From Salinispora tropica CNB-440 (GTDB taxonomy: Bacteria > Actinomycetota > Actinomycetes > Mycobacteriales > Micromonosporaceae), in the NCBI RefSeq assembly GCF_000016425.1, contig NC_009380.1, forward strand, positions 2,980,144 to 3,044,143: DNA of 64,000 nucleotides. Direction: 5' to 3'. A program made the translations under genes and the position numbers. Position 1 is the first letter of the stretch, and each line of letters starts with the position of its first letter. Of the stretch, positions 1-9,900 are shown piece by piece. Below the pieces are notes generated by a model. It was not told the origin of the DNA, searched no databases, and saw nothing but the letters and a program-made list of their open reading frames with translations.

Positions 1-280
1 GCGGCGTCCCGTCGGTGCCGGGCACGGTGAGCACGTCGTAGGTCAGCGCGAACCGCATGAGGTCGGATTCGTTGCCGAGTCCGCCGTGCGGATCGTTGCT
101 CGCGGTCGCCGGCGAACCCGGTACGACGTAGCGCAGGGTGCCGCCGTCGACCGGCGTGCCGGGCTCGTCGACGGAACTACCGGTCGTGGTGTCGGCGCCA
201 CAACCGGCCAGCAGCAGGGCGACGGTGACGAGGGGTAGCAGCCCCCGCCGGAGTGGGCGGGATCTGACAGGGGTAAGCAT
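1..280 (-). CDS. ABC transporter substrate-binding lipoprotein, family 5 type (partial, N-terminus only)
   Basis: The minus strand reads from ATG at 280 to the window edge without a stop. The protein opens with a basic stretch, a hydrophobic segment and a lipobox (LLAGCGAD), so it should be exported and lipid-anchored. The mature part begins with a GGTLRY..P segment followed by NDPHG, the usual start of family 5 (peptide, nickel or metallophore) binding proteins. It starts 16 bases after the PKS/NRPS stop, behind GGAAG, so it is probably the last visible gene of the metallophore operon. Uptake of the metal-loaded product is a reasonable inference. A peptide transporter is the alternative, because only about 93 residues are visible. 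Confidence 0.6.
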   Translation of the reverse strand, partial: MLTPVRSRPLRRGLLPLVTVALLLAGCGADTTTGSSVDEPGTPVDGGTLRYVVPGSPATASNDPHGGLGNESDLMRFALTYDVLTVPGTDGTP

Positions 281-296
281 CAGTTTCTTCCGTTGG

Positions 297-3200
297 TTAG
301 GAGTAATCGGTTGTTTGTCGGAGCGGATGCGGCAGCGCCGCGAGGGTCTCGTTGAGGTGTTTGGCGATCGTCGTGACGGCGCCCCCGGTGAGCAGCGAGT
401 AGTGGTGCCCTTCGACGGCCACCTCGCGTATCGGGCCGTGTACGTGGCCGTCCCAACCGAGGCCGGGCAGGTCAGGCGCGTCGTCCACGCCCATGCCCAC
501 ACCGCTGTTGCGGGGCGACGGCAGCGCGGCCCGGACGAGGAGCAGCCGGGTCGCCGGATCGCTCAGGTGGCCCGCCTGGTGCTCTCCGAGCATCCGCAGG
601 TGCCGCTCGAACACCCGCAGCCGAAGGTCGGCGGTGTCCCGCTGGCTCAACAGGCCGACGTCGCGCAGCCGCTGTGTGACGGCCCGACGGATCTCGTCGC
701 CGGTACGGCCGTGAAGCTCGGCTTCCTCGGTCGGGCCGAACCCGAGGTCCAGGTCGAGGAACGCCGCCAGCGAGTGCAGGTAGCGCACCGCGGCGATGTT
801 CTGCGGAGCACCCTGGCCATGCAGCGTCCTGATCCGGTCCGGCGTGTTCGAATCGATCATGAATAGCAGCGCGGTGCTCTCACCGCGCCGTTCAAGCAGG
901 CAGGCCATCTCGTGGGCCAACGTGCCCCCCATCGACCAGCCACCGAGCAGGTACGGGCCGTGCGGCTGGTACTGGCGCACCGCGTCCAGGTAGTGCCCGG
1001 CCAGGGCCGGGATGTCCGCGGGCTCGACGCCTCCGGTGAGGGCCGGGTCGGTGAGCCCGACCACCGGGCGGTCGTCGGTCAGCAGCCCGACGAGTTCGCC
1101 ATAGCAGAGCACATCACCACCAGACGGGTGAATCAGAAACAGCGGGGGCTCGGCGGTGCCGCCGCGTAGCAGCAGCGCGGTCTCGCCCGAGCTTGCTGGT
1201 TCACCGGGCGGTGGACCGGTCGGGGCCGACTGGCCGGCCGCGGATGGCCCTGCCGGCCTGGGGGCATCCCACTCCTCGGCCTCACCGGCCAGTCGACGCA
1301 CCCGATCGACGTAGCCGGAGAACGCCTCGTCCGCCTCGTCGGCCGGCAGGACGTTCTCCAACACGTCCCACTGCAGAAGCAGGGCACCGTGCTGCTCGAT
1401 CACCTGATGGTCAAGCCAGGTCTGCGGCGTGCTGCTGATGCCGTAGACAGGTTTGCCCATCCAGTCCAGGTCGTGCTCGCCGCCGAGCGGATCGGTCAGC
1501 CCCAGCGCACTGGTGAACACCACGGGTACGGACTCGGTGACGCCGCTACGCGCGGACTTCTCCGCCAGCGCTTCCAGCGCCGAGAACTCGCGGTGGTCCA
1601 GGTCACGGAAGAGGGTCCGCTGCGCTTCGCCCGCGTCGTCGGCGAACGTCCCGGGGCGGGACCGGTCGACCTCGTGCAGCAGCAACGACGTGAAGTCCCC
1701 GACGACGAGGTTGACGTCCGGATGCACGGGTGGACGGTCGAACAGGGTCAGCGTGATGGCGAACCGTCCCTGCCTGGACCAGACCGCCAGCGCGTCCCCG
1801 TATGCCGCGAGCAGCACGGCGGTCGGAGTGAGGCTCCGCCGAGCGGCCTCCGCTCGGAGCGCCTGCCACTGCGCCGGCTCCAACCGTGCGGTACGCCGCA
1901 CGAACCGGGGCCGGATCCCCGGTTGTGCCGGACGGACCGGCAGCGCGGGGGCCCCGGGCAGGCGTTCAAGCCGGTCGCGCCAGTAGCGCGCCGCGCGTTC
2001 GCGTTCCGGGCTGTGCGCCCGCCGTTCCAGTGCGGCGACGCACGCGGCGAAGGTCGTGCCCACCCGTGGCAGCTCGACGTGTGGATCCTCGTACAGGGCG
2101 CGCAGCTCGCGATCCCAGAGCAGGAAGCTGGCGGTGTCGCAGACGAGCACATCGACGTTGACGAAGAGGCGTACGATCCCGCCAGGCAGCCGGGCGGCGC
2201 GGATGTCGACCAGCGGCCAACGGCCCGGACGGGGTTCCCGCCCCACCATCTCCGCCCTGATCCGGGCGAGCTTCTCCAGCCGGACGGGTTCGTCGAGCGC
2301 GGAGAGGTCCCGGACCCGGATGCGGTACCGGGGCACCCGGTCGAGGATTCGGTTGCGGCCCTCGGGAGTGATGATCGCGCGAAGCATCGGGTGCCGGGCG
2401 ATCACGGCGTTCCACGCGTCCTCGTATCGGGCCACGTCCAGCCCGGGACAGTCGTGTTCCAGGTGGAACGAACAGGGCACGTCACCGAGCCGGTAGCCAC
2501 CTGAGCCGCCTACCCAGTACGCGTGCTGTACCCGAGTCAGCGGAAACTCCCGTGGCCCGTCCCCGTTCGGTCCGGCCTCCGCGAACTCCGGGCCGGCCGG
2601 AGATGCCGTGCCGGCGGACGGGCCGGTGTCGCCCGTCGGGTCGGACTCGTCGGCCGTCGGCAGGAGCGCCGCCAGTGATGCGACGGTCGGTCGTGCCAAG
2701 AGATCCTGCAAGCGCAGTTGGACACCGTGCTCGTCCCGGAGCCGAGCCAGCATCCGGGTGGCGAGCAGTGAGTGCCCCCCGAGGGCGAAGAAGTCGGCGT
2801 CCCGGTCGGACACGTCGAAACCGAGCAGCTCTGACCAGACCTTGGCGAGGGTCGCCTCCGCGTCCCCACGGGCACCGTTCTCGGCCACGCCGTTTCGCAT
2901 CCCGGACGCGACCTGCCGCCGGGCGTCGACCGCCTCGCCGGACAGTCGGGGGCGTAGCTCGGCGGGGGAGACCGCGACCAGCGCGGGGGCCCGCCCCCGG
3001 CTGGTCAGGGCGCGCAACCGGTCCAGCGCCCGCATGCCGTCCCGCCGCCCGATCGAGTGCCGAGAGGCGACGGCCCGCTCGGTGCCGCCCGGGCCGACCC
3101 GCCAGCCGTCCCAGGCCACGCTGAGCCAGACCGTGCCACCCGCCGTGCCCTGGTGCTCCGCCAACGCATCCAGGTAGCGGTTCGCCGCAGCGTACGGAGC

Positions 3201-6200
3201 CAGTCCCAGGCCGCCCACCAGGGTCGTCGCCGACGACATCAGCATTACGGTGTGGGGACGGGCCTCCTCGGGCAGTTCCACGAGAGCCCGCCGCAGGGCG
3301 ACGGCCGCCGACACCTTGGCCCGCGCGTGGCCACGCGCCGCTTCGGGATCGACCGCTCGCAGGGGAGAGACCGCCGTCGAGGCGACCACTCCCGCACCGT
3401 GGACCACGAGGTCCACCCGGCCGAAACGATCGACGATGTCGCGCAGCAGGGCACCAGTAGCCTCGGGGTCTCCGGCGTCGACCGCGCGTACCTCCACCGG
3501 AAGGCCGCGGTCGGTCAGTCGCCGGACTGCCTCGAGCCGGGCGGCTGCCGGGCTGTCCGGTGCCGCGTTGAGCGGAAGGCCGGTACGGCCAGTGACAACG
3601 ACCTGCCAACCCCGCTCGGCCAGATGTTCGGCCATGGTCAGACCGACGTCGCCCAACCCACCAATGAGCAGGGCGGTACCCGCGTCCATCCGATCCGTCG
3701 GCCCCTCCGAACGGGGCCGCCACGGGTTCACGGTACGCAGCCAGCGGTGCCGGCCGCGTAGCGCCACCTCCGCTCCAGTCAGGTCGCCGGTCACCAGGTC
3801 CACCGCCTCCTCAGCGACCCGGCAGGCCAGCTCGTCCGGCGGACCCACCACCGGCAGATCGACGGTGCGCCACCGCAGCCCGGGGAACTCCTGCGCCAGG
3901 ACGCGGGGTACGGCCGTGCCGGCGGCGCTGGCCGGGTTCGGTCGGTCGGAGCTCTCGACCTGCTGGGCTGCCCGGGTGACATGCAGCAGGCAACTGTCGT
4001 GTGCCCAGGTGGCGGTGAGGCGGGCCAGTTCGGCGTGGCGTAGGACCGCCCCGGTCACCCGCGCTGCCGGGTCGTCGCCATCGGGGGCGAGGTCAAGGAC
4101 GACCACACCGGCGCACGGGATCGTCGCGTCGGCAGCGACCTCGGCGCGGTCGATCACCTGGGCACCAGCGGCGCCCAGGTACATACGTATCGCCTCGACC
4201 AGAGGGTCGCCCTCGGGCCCATCCAGCAGCCAACGGCCGGTAATGGCGGCCGAGTCGTCCGGCATCGGTACACGTAGCCAGACCGGCACCTGGAAGGGCT
4301 CGTTCTCGTCCGGGGCGTCTGCGGTCGGTACCGCCTCCGGTTCGGGCGGATCAATCCACAGTCGCCGCCGATCGAAGGGATGGCCGGGCAGCATCACCCG
4401 CCGCCGGCCGGACCGGTGCAGGGCCTCGGCGCTGATTCCCACACCCCACGTCCAAAGGTCACCGGTGGCGGCCAGCAGCGTGGCCCGTTCGTCACCGGGC
4501 TCGTCTGGCTCGGGGAAGGTGGCGATGGTCGCCGCCAGTTGCACCGCCGGGTGTTGGCGGGCGAGTTGCAGCAGGCCGCTGCCGGGTCCGGTCTGCACGA
4601 CCACGGCCGGGCCGTCACCGATGGCGGTGGTCAGCGCGTCGGAGAAGCGCACCACGGACCGCAGGTGCGGTGCCCAGTGGCCGGCGGCGGGCGCGGAGGT
4701 GAGGAAGCCACCGGTGAGGGTGCTGGCCAGTGGCACCAGCGGCGTCCGGGCGTCCACGTCCGAGGCCGCCGCCCGGAGCTCGGGCAGAACGGGGTCGACG
4801 AGTCGCGAGTGGGCACCGGCGTCCAGCCGTAGTCGCGTGGTTTGGACACCCTTCGCGACCAGCCGTGCCTCCAGCACGGCCACCGCTTCCTCGGCTCCGG
4901 AGACCAGGCACGAGGTGGGCGCGTTAACCGCCGCCAGATCCACGTCGGGATGGTCGGTCAGCAGCGTCACGACTTCTGTCTCGGACAGGGCAACAACGAG
5001 CATCGCGCCCTGCCCGGCGGTCCGTGACATCCCTCGGGACCGGACCCGCACCAGGGCCGCCGCATCCGCTACCGACAGCGCGCCGGCCACCACCGCCGCG
5101 ACGTACTCGCCCAGGCTGTGCCCCACCACGACGTCCGGTCGGATGCCCCACCGGATGAGCACGCGGGCGGTGGCCAGGGACACGGTGAACAGCGCCGGCA
5201 GGCCGTACGCCGGGTCGCGGGCGAGCCGCAGCGCGGCCGGGTCGGCGCGGTCGGCCTCGATCAACTCGGTCAGCCGCGGCCGGCCGGGTTCGTCGAACAG
5301 AGCCCCGCATTCCCGTACGGTGTCGGCGAACTCCGGCTCGTCGGCCATGAGCCCACGGCCCATGCCGGGATACTGGGTGCCGGCGCCGGGGAACACGAAA
5401 ACGACCTTGGGCATACTCGCGCCCGCCGCGCGGCGCACGGCGGTGCGCAGGGCAACGCTGTCGCCGACACGGTCACCGGTGACGACCGCCGCGACGCGGT
5501 GCCGCCTGATCGGTCGTCCGCTGTGCAGGGTGTACGCGAGGTCGGCCGGCGCCACCGTCGTGGTGTGGACCGTGTCGGCAACGTCGGTGACACTCTCGGC
5601 CAGGGCGGCGTCGCTGGTGGCGGAGAGCAGCACCAGCTGGGGACGCGGGTCGGGTTCGGGTGTCGACACGGCCGGTGCGCTGCCGAGCACGATGTGACAG
5701 TTCGTACCTCCGATGCCGAACGAGCTCACGCCCGCGTACCGCGTCCCGGGCCAGTCGGCAGTCCGTCGTGCGACGGTGAACGGGGAGTCGTCCAGGTGAA
5801 GCTCCGGGTTGAGCGGTTCGGCGTCGAGGGTGGCTGGAAGAACCCCGTGGTGCAGCGCGAGCACGGTCTTGGCGAAACCGGCGATGCCGGCGGCCGAGTT
5901 GGCGTGCCCGATGTTGCTCTTCACTGAACCCAGGGCGCACCAGGCCGGACCCGCGGAACCGAATACGCGGCGCAGCGCGCTGATCTCCACAACGTCGCCG
6001 AGGCGGGTGGCGGTGCCGTGCGCCTCGACGTAGCTGATCTGTCGCGCCTCCACGCCGGCCACGGCCAACGCCTCGGTGATCACCCGCGCCTGGCCACGTG
6101 GGGACGGTGCGGTGAAGCCGGTCTTGTCCGCGCCGTCGTTGTTGACCGCCGAGCCATGCAGCACCGCCAGCACCGGGTCGCCGTCGGCGCGGGCGTCGGC

Positions 6201-6977
6201 GAGTCGACGCAGGACCGCGACGCCGACGCCCTGGGAGTGCACGATTCCGGTGCCGTCGGCGGAGAATGCACGTACCAGACCATCGATGGAGAAGATCCCG
6301 TCCGGGACGTACAGGTACCCAAGACCCTGGGGCACGATCAGTGACGCGCCCCCGGCCAGCGCGGTGTCACACTCGCCGGCCAGCAACGACTGGGCCGCCA
6401 GATGCACGGCGACCAGTGAGGTGGAGCAGGTGGTGTTGACGGCGATCGCCGGCCCTGTCAGCCCGAGACGGTGTGCCACCTGAAGCGGAAGGTAGTCCCC
6501 GACGGTCGCCATCGCCGTCTGGAGGCTCCCGACCGGATCGCTGGCGGCCGAGGTGTACCGGTGGGCCAGGTTGCGCATCAAGTAGTCGCTGTGCGCCGCC
6601 CCGGCGAAGACCCCGACGGCTCCGGCCCCGATCCCGTTTCCGTGCCCGGCGGCTTCGAGCGCACGCCAGCACGCTTCCAGGAACAGCCGTTGCTGCGGAT
6701 CCATGAGCGCGGCCTCGGTATCCGTGAGACCAAACGGCTCAGGGTCGAACCGGTCCTGGTCGTCGATGACGCCGCCGACCGGGACGTACGCGGGGTGCTC
6801 GCGCAACCGCGGGGGCACCCCGCGCTCGGTAAGTTCGTCGAGGGTGTGCCGGGTGAGGCCGTGGCGCTCGGAGAGCAGCAGGTCCCAGAACGCTTCGGTG
6901 TCGGGGGCGCCGGGAAACCGGCAGTCCAGTGCGGTGACGGCGATCAGCGACGAGTCGGGGCTCTCGACCGTGTTCAT
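297..6977 (-). CDS. Hybrid PKS/NRPS, KS-AT-KR-ACP-Cy-TE, yersiniabactin HMWP1-like
   Basis: This 2226-residue assembly-line enzyme should extend an aryl-thiazoline acyl chain by one ketide, reduce it, condense and cyclise a cysteine, and release the product. Visible domains are: KS about 10-430 (Cys184, His320, His358); AT about 525-840 (GHSLGEY, Ser621); KR about 1100-1300 (GGLGDVG, Tyr in PYAAANRY); ACP about 1375-1440 (Ser1403 in GGHSLL); cyclisation domain about 1477-1900 with intact DxxxxDxxS (Asp1609, Asp1614, Ser1617); and thioesterase about 1940-2210 (GWSMG, Ser2015). Unlike HMWP1 it has no methyltransferase domains and no peptidyl carrier between Cy and TE. Its ATG overlaps the NRPS stop by four bases (ATGA), with GGAGG inside the end of the NRPS gene. 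Family and domain order are clear; the product is not known. Confidence 0.9.
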   Translation of the reverse strand: MNTVESPDSSLIAVTALDCRFPGAPDTEAFWDLLLSERHGLTRHTLDELTERGVPPRLREHPAYVPVGGVIDDQDRFDPEPFGLTDTEAALMDPQQRLFLEACWRALEAAGHGNGIGAGAVGVFAGAAHSDYLMRNLAHRYTSAASDPVGSLQTAMATVGDYLPLQVAHRLGLTGPAIAVNTTCSTSLVAVHLAAQSLLAGECDTALAGGASLIVPQGLGYLYVPDGIFSIDGLVRAFSADGTGIVHSQGVGVAVLRRLADARADGDPVLAVLHGSAVNNDGADKTGFTAPSPRGQARVITEALAVAGVEARQISYVEAHGTATRLGDVVEISALRRVFGSAGPAWCALGSVKSNIGHANSAAGIAGFAKTVLALHHGVLPATLDAEPLNPELHLDDSPFTVARRTADWPGTRYAGVSSFGIGGTNCHIVLGSAPAVSTPEPDPRPQLVLLSATSDAALAESVTDVADTVHTTTVAPADLAYTLHSGRPIRRHRVAAVVTGDRVGDSVALRTAVRRAAGASMPKVVFVFPGAGTQYPGMGRGLMADEPEFADTVRECGALFDEPGRPRLTELIEADRADPAALRLARDPAYGLPALFTVSLATARVLIRWGIRPDVVVGHSLGEYVAAVVAGALSVADAAALVRVRSRGMSRTAGQGAMLVVALSETEVVTLLTDHPDVDLAAVNAPTSCLVSGAEEAVAVLEARLVAKGVQTTRLRLDAGAHSRLVDPVLPELRAAASDVDARTPLVPLASTLTGGFLTSAPAAGHWAPHLRSVVRFSDALTTAIGDGPAVVVQTGPGSGLLQLARQHPAVQLAATIATFPEPDEPGDERATLLAATGDLWTWGVGISAEALHRSGRRRVMLPGHPFDRRRLWIDPPEPEAVPTADAPDENEPFQVPVWLRVPMPDDSAAITGRWLLDGPEGDPLVEAIRMYLGAAGAQVIDRAEVAADATIPCAGVVVLDLAPDGDDPAARVTGAVLRHAELARLTATWAHDSCLLHVTRAAQQVESSDRPNPASAAGTAVPRVLAQEFPGLRWRTVDLPVVGPPDELACRVAEEAVDLVTGDLTGAEVALRGRHRWLRTVNPWRPRSEGPTDRMDAGTALLIGGLGDVGLTMAEHLAERGWQVVVTGRTGLPLNAAPDSPAAARLEAVRRLTDRGLPVEVRAVDAGDPEATGALLRDIVDRFGRVDLVVHGAGVVASTAVSPLRAVDPEAARGHARAKVSAAVALRRALVELPEEARPHTVMLMSSATTLVGGLGLAPYAAANRYLDALAEHQGTAGGTVWLSVAWDGWRVGPGGTERAVASRHSIGRRDGMRALDRLRALTSRGRAPALVAVSPAELRPRLSGEAVDARRQVASGMRNGVAENGARGDAEATLAKVWSELLGFDVSDRDADFFALGGHSLLATRMLARLRDEHGVQLRLQDLLARPTVASLAALLPTADESDPTGDTGPSAGTASPAGPEFAEAGPNGDGPREFPLTRVQHAYWVGGSGGYRLGDVPCSFHLEHDCPGLDVARYEDAWNAVIARHPMLRAIITPEGRNRILDRVPRYRIRVRDLSALDEPVRLEKLARIRAEMVGREPRPGRWPLVDIRAARLPGGIVRLFVNVDVLVCDTASFLLWDRELRALYEDPHVELPRVGTTFAACVAALERRAHSPERERAARYWRDRLERLPGAPALPVRPAQPGIRPRFVRRTARLEPAQWQALRAEAARRSLTPTAVLLAAYGDALAVWSRQGRFAITLTLFDRPPVHPDVNLVVGDFTSLLLHEVDRSRPGTFADDAGEAQRTLFRDLDHREFSALEALAEKSARSGVTESVPVVFTSALGLTDPLGGEHDLDWMGKPVYGISSTPQTWLDHQVIEQHGALLLQWDVLENVLPADEADEAFSGYVDRVRRLAGEAEEWDAPRPAGPSAAGQSAPTGPPPGEPASSGETALLLRGGTAEPPLFLIHPSGGDVLCYGELVGLLTDDRPVVGLTDPALTGGVEPADIPALAGHYLDAVRQYQPHGPYLLGGWSMGGTLAHEMACLLERRGESTALLFMIDSNTPDRIRTLHGQGAPQNIAAVRYLHSLAAFLDLDLGFGPTEEAELHGRTGDEIRRAVTQRLRDVGLLSQRDTADLRLRVFERHLRMLGEHQAGHLSDPATRLLLVRAALPSPRNSGVGMGVDDAPDLPGLGWDGHVHGPIREVAVEGHHYSLLTGGAVTTIAKHLNETLAALPHPLRQTTDYS

Positions 6978-9900
6978 CGGTCCACCTCCTGCGCCCGGGT
7001 ACGGGCGGCCAGCCGGGACGAGCGTCGGGCCGACGGCGCCGGGGCGGCCTTCGGCTCCGGTACTCGGATCTCTTTCGGAGTGGCCAGGGCAGTGATGTGC
7101 GCGGCGAGGGAGGCCACCGTGGCATGGCCGAACATGTCCGCGAGCGCGAGGTGGGGCGCGACGCTCTCCCGCAGTCTGCGGTGCGTCAGCACCAGCGTGA
7201 GCGAGGTCACGCCCAGCCCGGCGAACGTGCTGTCCGCCCGAACCGGCTCCCCCGTCAGGTCGGCGAGGACCGCGCTGACCGCGTCGATGGTGGCCGGGTC
7301 CCCCGTACCCCCAGCGACCGGTTGACCTGCACCCTCCACTGAGGTCCGGCCCGGCGAGAGTGCTGTCGGTTCGGCGACCGGTGTGCCCTGCGGGGCCGGG
7401 GGAAGGGCGTCGACCCGCGGTAAGCCGGTGGTCCGCCGAGTGAGCTCGATGAGGCCGTCAACGGGGATCCGCTCGACCAGTGCGGTCTCGCCTTCCGGGC
7501 GGACCCGGTCGAGCCAGCGCGTCGCCGCGACGAGGGCCTGCGCCGGTGACATACGTCCCGGGCGTACGACGAGTGCGACCTCGAGGCCGAGTGCCTCGGC
7601 CTCGGCCACCGCCGTACCGGCCCAGTCGACGACGTGCGGGGCGGACGTGACCGAAGGGTCCACCGGCGACGCGGGCGGTGAAAGCGTCGGTTGGCATGCC
7701 GGCACGCCGCCGTTCGCCACCTGGTACGGGTTCGGCAGTGCCGCATGGTCGATCTTGCCGTTCGGGGTGACCGGCAGCGAGTCCAGCACGAGGAACTTGC
7801 TGGGCACCATGTAGTCGGGTAGCCGTTCGCGCAGCGCCCCGGCCAACTCGTCGGTGGCCGGGACGACGTGTCCCGCCCTGGGCACGACGTACGCGGCCAG
7901 GCGAGGGCGTTCGTCGGAACCGGGCACCGCGGCCACGACACACTGCCGCAGGGCCGGATGCCGACCGAGCGTGGCCTCGATCTCGCCGAGTTCGATCCGG
8001 TGTCCGCGAATTTTCACCTGTCGGTCGGCCCGTCCCAGGAACTCGATGTTCCCATCGGTCCGCCAACGCCCCAGGTCTCCGGTGCGGTACAGCCGCTCAT
8101 CCAGCAACGGGTGTGGCGCAAAGCGATGTGCCGTCTGCTCTGGATCGCCAATGTATCCCCGGGCGAGCCCACCGCCGCCGATGAACAGCTCTCCCGGCTC
8201 ACCAACCGGGCACGGCCGGCCGTCCGGTTCGAGAATGTGGAAGGACTGGGCCCGCAACGCCCGGCCGTAGGGGATGCTGCGCCACCCCGGGTCGACGTCC
8301 GCCACCGGGTAGGTGATCGACCAGATGGACGCCTCGGTCGCACCGCCCAGACTCATCACCTGCGCTTGTGGGGCGAGCCGACGCAACCGTTCGGGCAGGG
8401 TCAACGGGATCCAGTCGCCGGAAAGCATCACCAGCCGGAGAGAGCGCAACGCCCGGGTCGCGACCTCCGGCTCGATCTCGGCATACTCGACGAGCATCTC
8501 CAACAGCGCGGGGGCGGTGTTCCACACCGTGACGCGATGCCGCTCGGCCAGTTCCAGCCAGTGCTGCGGGTCGCGCTGACGGGCCGGATCGGGCAGCACC
8601 AGCGCCCCGCCCGCGCCGAGAACGCCGTAGATGTCGAAGACGGAGAGGTCGAAGCTGAGCGCGGACAGTGCCAGCACCCGGTCATCGGCGTGGATGCCGA
8701 AGCGGTCGACGATATCGTCGATGGTGGTGCGGGCGGCGTGGTGCTGGATCTCCACACCCTTCGGTTGGCCGGTGGAGCCAGAAGTGAAGATGACGTACGC
8801 GGTGGCGTCCGGGGCGGGTCGCGATGGCGGCGGGGTTCGTTCGTCAGCAGTCTCTTGTGTTCGGCCGCTGGGCCGGCCGGCCGCGGTCAGGCGGTACGTC
8901 GACACGTCCTCGGGCCACCCGGTTTGCACCCCCCGGCCGACCAAGGCGTGCCGTACTCCGGCGCGGCCGCAGATCGTGGCTACCCGGGCATCCGGCCAGG
9001 ACGGCTCGACCGGCAGGTAGCCCGCACCGACGGCGTTGACGGCCAGGACCGCGACGATCTGGGCCAGCCCTTTCTCACACGCAACCGCTACCAGATCACC
9101 GGTACCGACACCGGCCGCGGCAAGAGCGCCAGCGGTCGCCGCGACGCCCTCGGCCAACTGACCGTGCGAGGTGGCGGAGCCCCTCACGTACAGGGCAGGC
9201 TTCTCCGGCAGACGGCGGGCGGCACGGGTCACCGGGTCGTGCAACAGCGGACCGGCATCGGGGAACGCGTCGACGTCCAACGGCTCTGCCGGCAGGACGA
9301 AGGGGTCCCAGGCGAGCCTTGGATCCTTCCACGCGGTGGCCTCGGTGAGGCGATGCAACAACCGGACGTACGCGTCGAGCATGTTACGCAGGTAGCCGTC
9401 GGGGAAGGCATCGACGACACCGTCCCATGCGATCCGGAGCACGCCGCCCTCGTCCCACACGATGTGGTCGAGCAGGACCTGAGGGGTCTGCGAAACGCCG
9501 AAGACCTCCGCGCCGAGCCAACTCGCCGGGGCGGCGGTCTCGGCACCGGCGAGTCCCACCCCACTGGTGAAGACGACCGGGTAGGGCGGAACGCCGAAGT
9601 TGCCGCCGAGCTGCCGCAGCACGTCCACCCCGGAGACCGACCGGTGGTCCAGGTCCTCCCAGAAACGGCGATTGAGATCCGACGCGTAGCCAGCGAATCC
9701 ACTCCACGAGGTCGGGTCGTATCTCGGGGTACCCACCAACGCGGTGGTGGTGAAGTCGCCGACCACCAGGTCGACACCCTCGGGCTTCTCTGGACGCTCG
9801 AAGAGCGTGGTGTTCAGGCAGACCTGGTCGCCCGCGCCCCACCGTGCGAGGATCACCGCGAACGCGGCGAGCAACGCGGCCGTCGGTGTCACCCCGTGCT

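Noticed and set aside
3250..5697. 815-codon open frame on the plus strand
   Set aside because: It is antisense to the PKS/NRPS, very rich in Arg and Ser, has no domain and no ribosome site; a GC-rich shadow.
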